A stretch of DNA of 5,034 nt from the NCBI GenBank assembly GCA_030836965.1, contig JAUPLM010000351.1:1-5034 (forward strand), in the 5' to 3' direction. A model generated the notes under the pieces. It ran no database searches. It worked only from the letters and a program-made list of their open reading frames with translations, and had not been told where the DNA came from. This DNA comes from Thermodesulfobacteriota bacterium (GTDB lineage Bacteria; Desulfobacterota; Desulfobacteria; Desulfobacterales; RPRI01). Shown piece by piece: positions 5,016-5,034 of the stretch. Position 1 is the stretch's first letter. Every line of letters begins with the position of its first letter. The position numbers and the translations under genes were made by a program.

Positions 5016-5034
5016 CAATTTTGGGCAAGCTCAA

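Overview
The window looks like a chromosomal segment from a sulfate-reducing-type deltaproteobacterium (Desulfobacterota, probably near Desulfobacterales). This is inference. It rests on the protein flavour, on a selenocysteine-encoding gene of a small dual-CXXC family that I associate with this group, and on short palindromic intergenic elements of a kind common there. There is no rRNA, tRNA, CRISPR array or transposase gene.

Layout, left to right. Positions 1-219 are a MITE-like imperfect inverted repeat with 35-base ends (31 of 35 matching). A plus-strand HMG-CoA lyase family gene follows (293-1222); its longest open frame starts inside the repeat, and that start is probably wrong. It converges on truA, the tRNA pseudouridine synthase (minus, 1324-2061), across an inverted repeat at 1255-1318. 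Immediately upstream of truA on the minus strand is a gene that standard calling misses: a 60-residue protein with two CXXC pairs and an in-frame TGA at codon 21 (minus, 2092-2274). A perfectly paired 8-bp hairpin sits just after that TGA at the position of a bacterial SECIS element. I read this as a genuine selenoprotein gene, and it is the main result of the window.

Next come a ChaN-like (DUF399) putative lipoprotein (minus, 2417-3286) and, divergent from it, an 83-residue two-helix membrane protein (plus, 3356-3607). A 12-bp perfect palindrome containing TATAAT on both strands lies between them. A 126-bp palindromic element (3607-3732) separates the small gene from a convergent Nudix hydrolase (minus, 3763-4344). 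Upstream of that is a secreted thioredoxin-fold protein with a CGYC motif (minus, 4432-4923). The right edge (about 4970-5034) holds further short inverted repeats that may continue outside the window.

The genes do not form one obvious pathway. The selenoprotein and truA look co-transcribed (30-base gap). The thioredoxin-like and Nudix genes may also be co-transcribed, although a hairpin lies between them. Both convergent gene pairs are separated by inverted repeats sharing the core GTAAAAAGT, which suggests a dispersed repeat family that may also serve as transcript ends.
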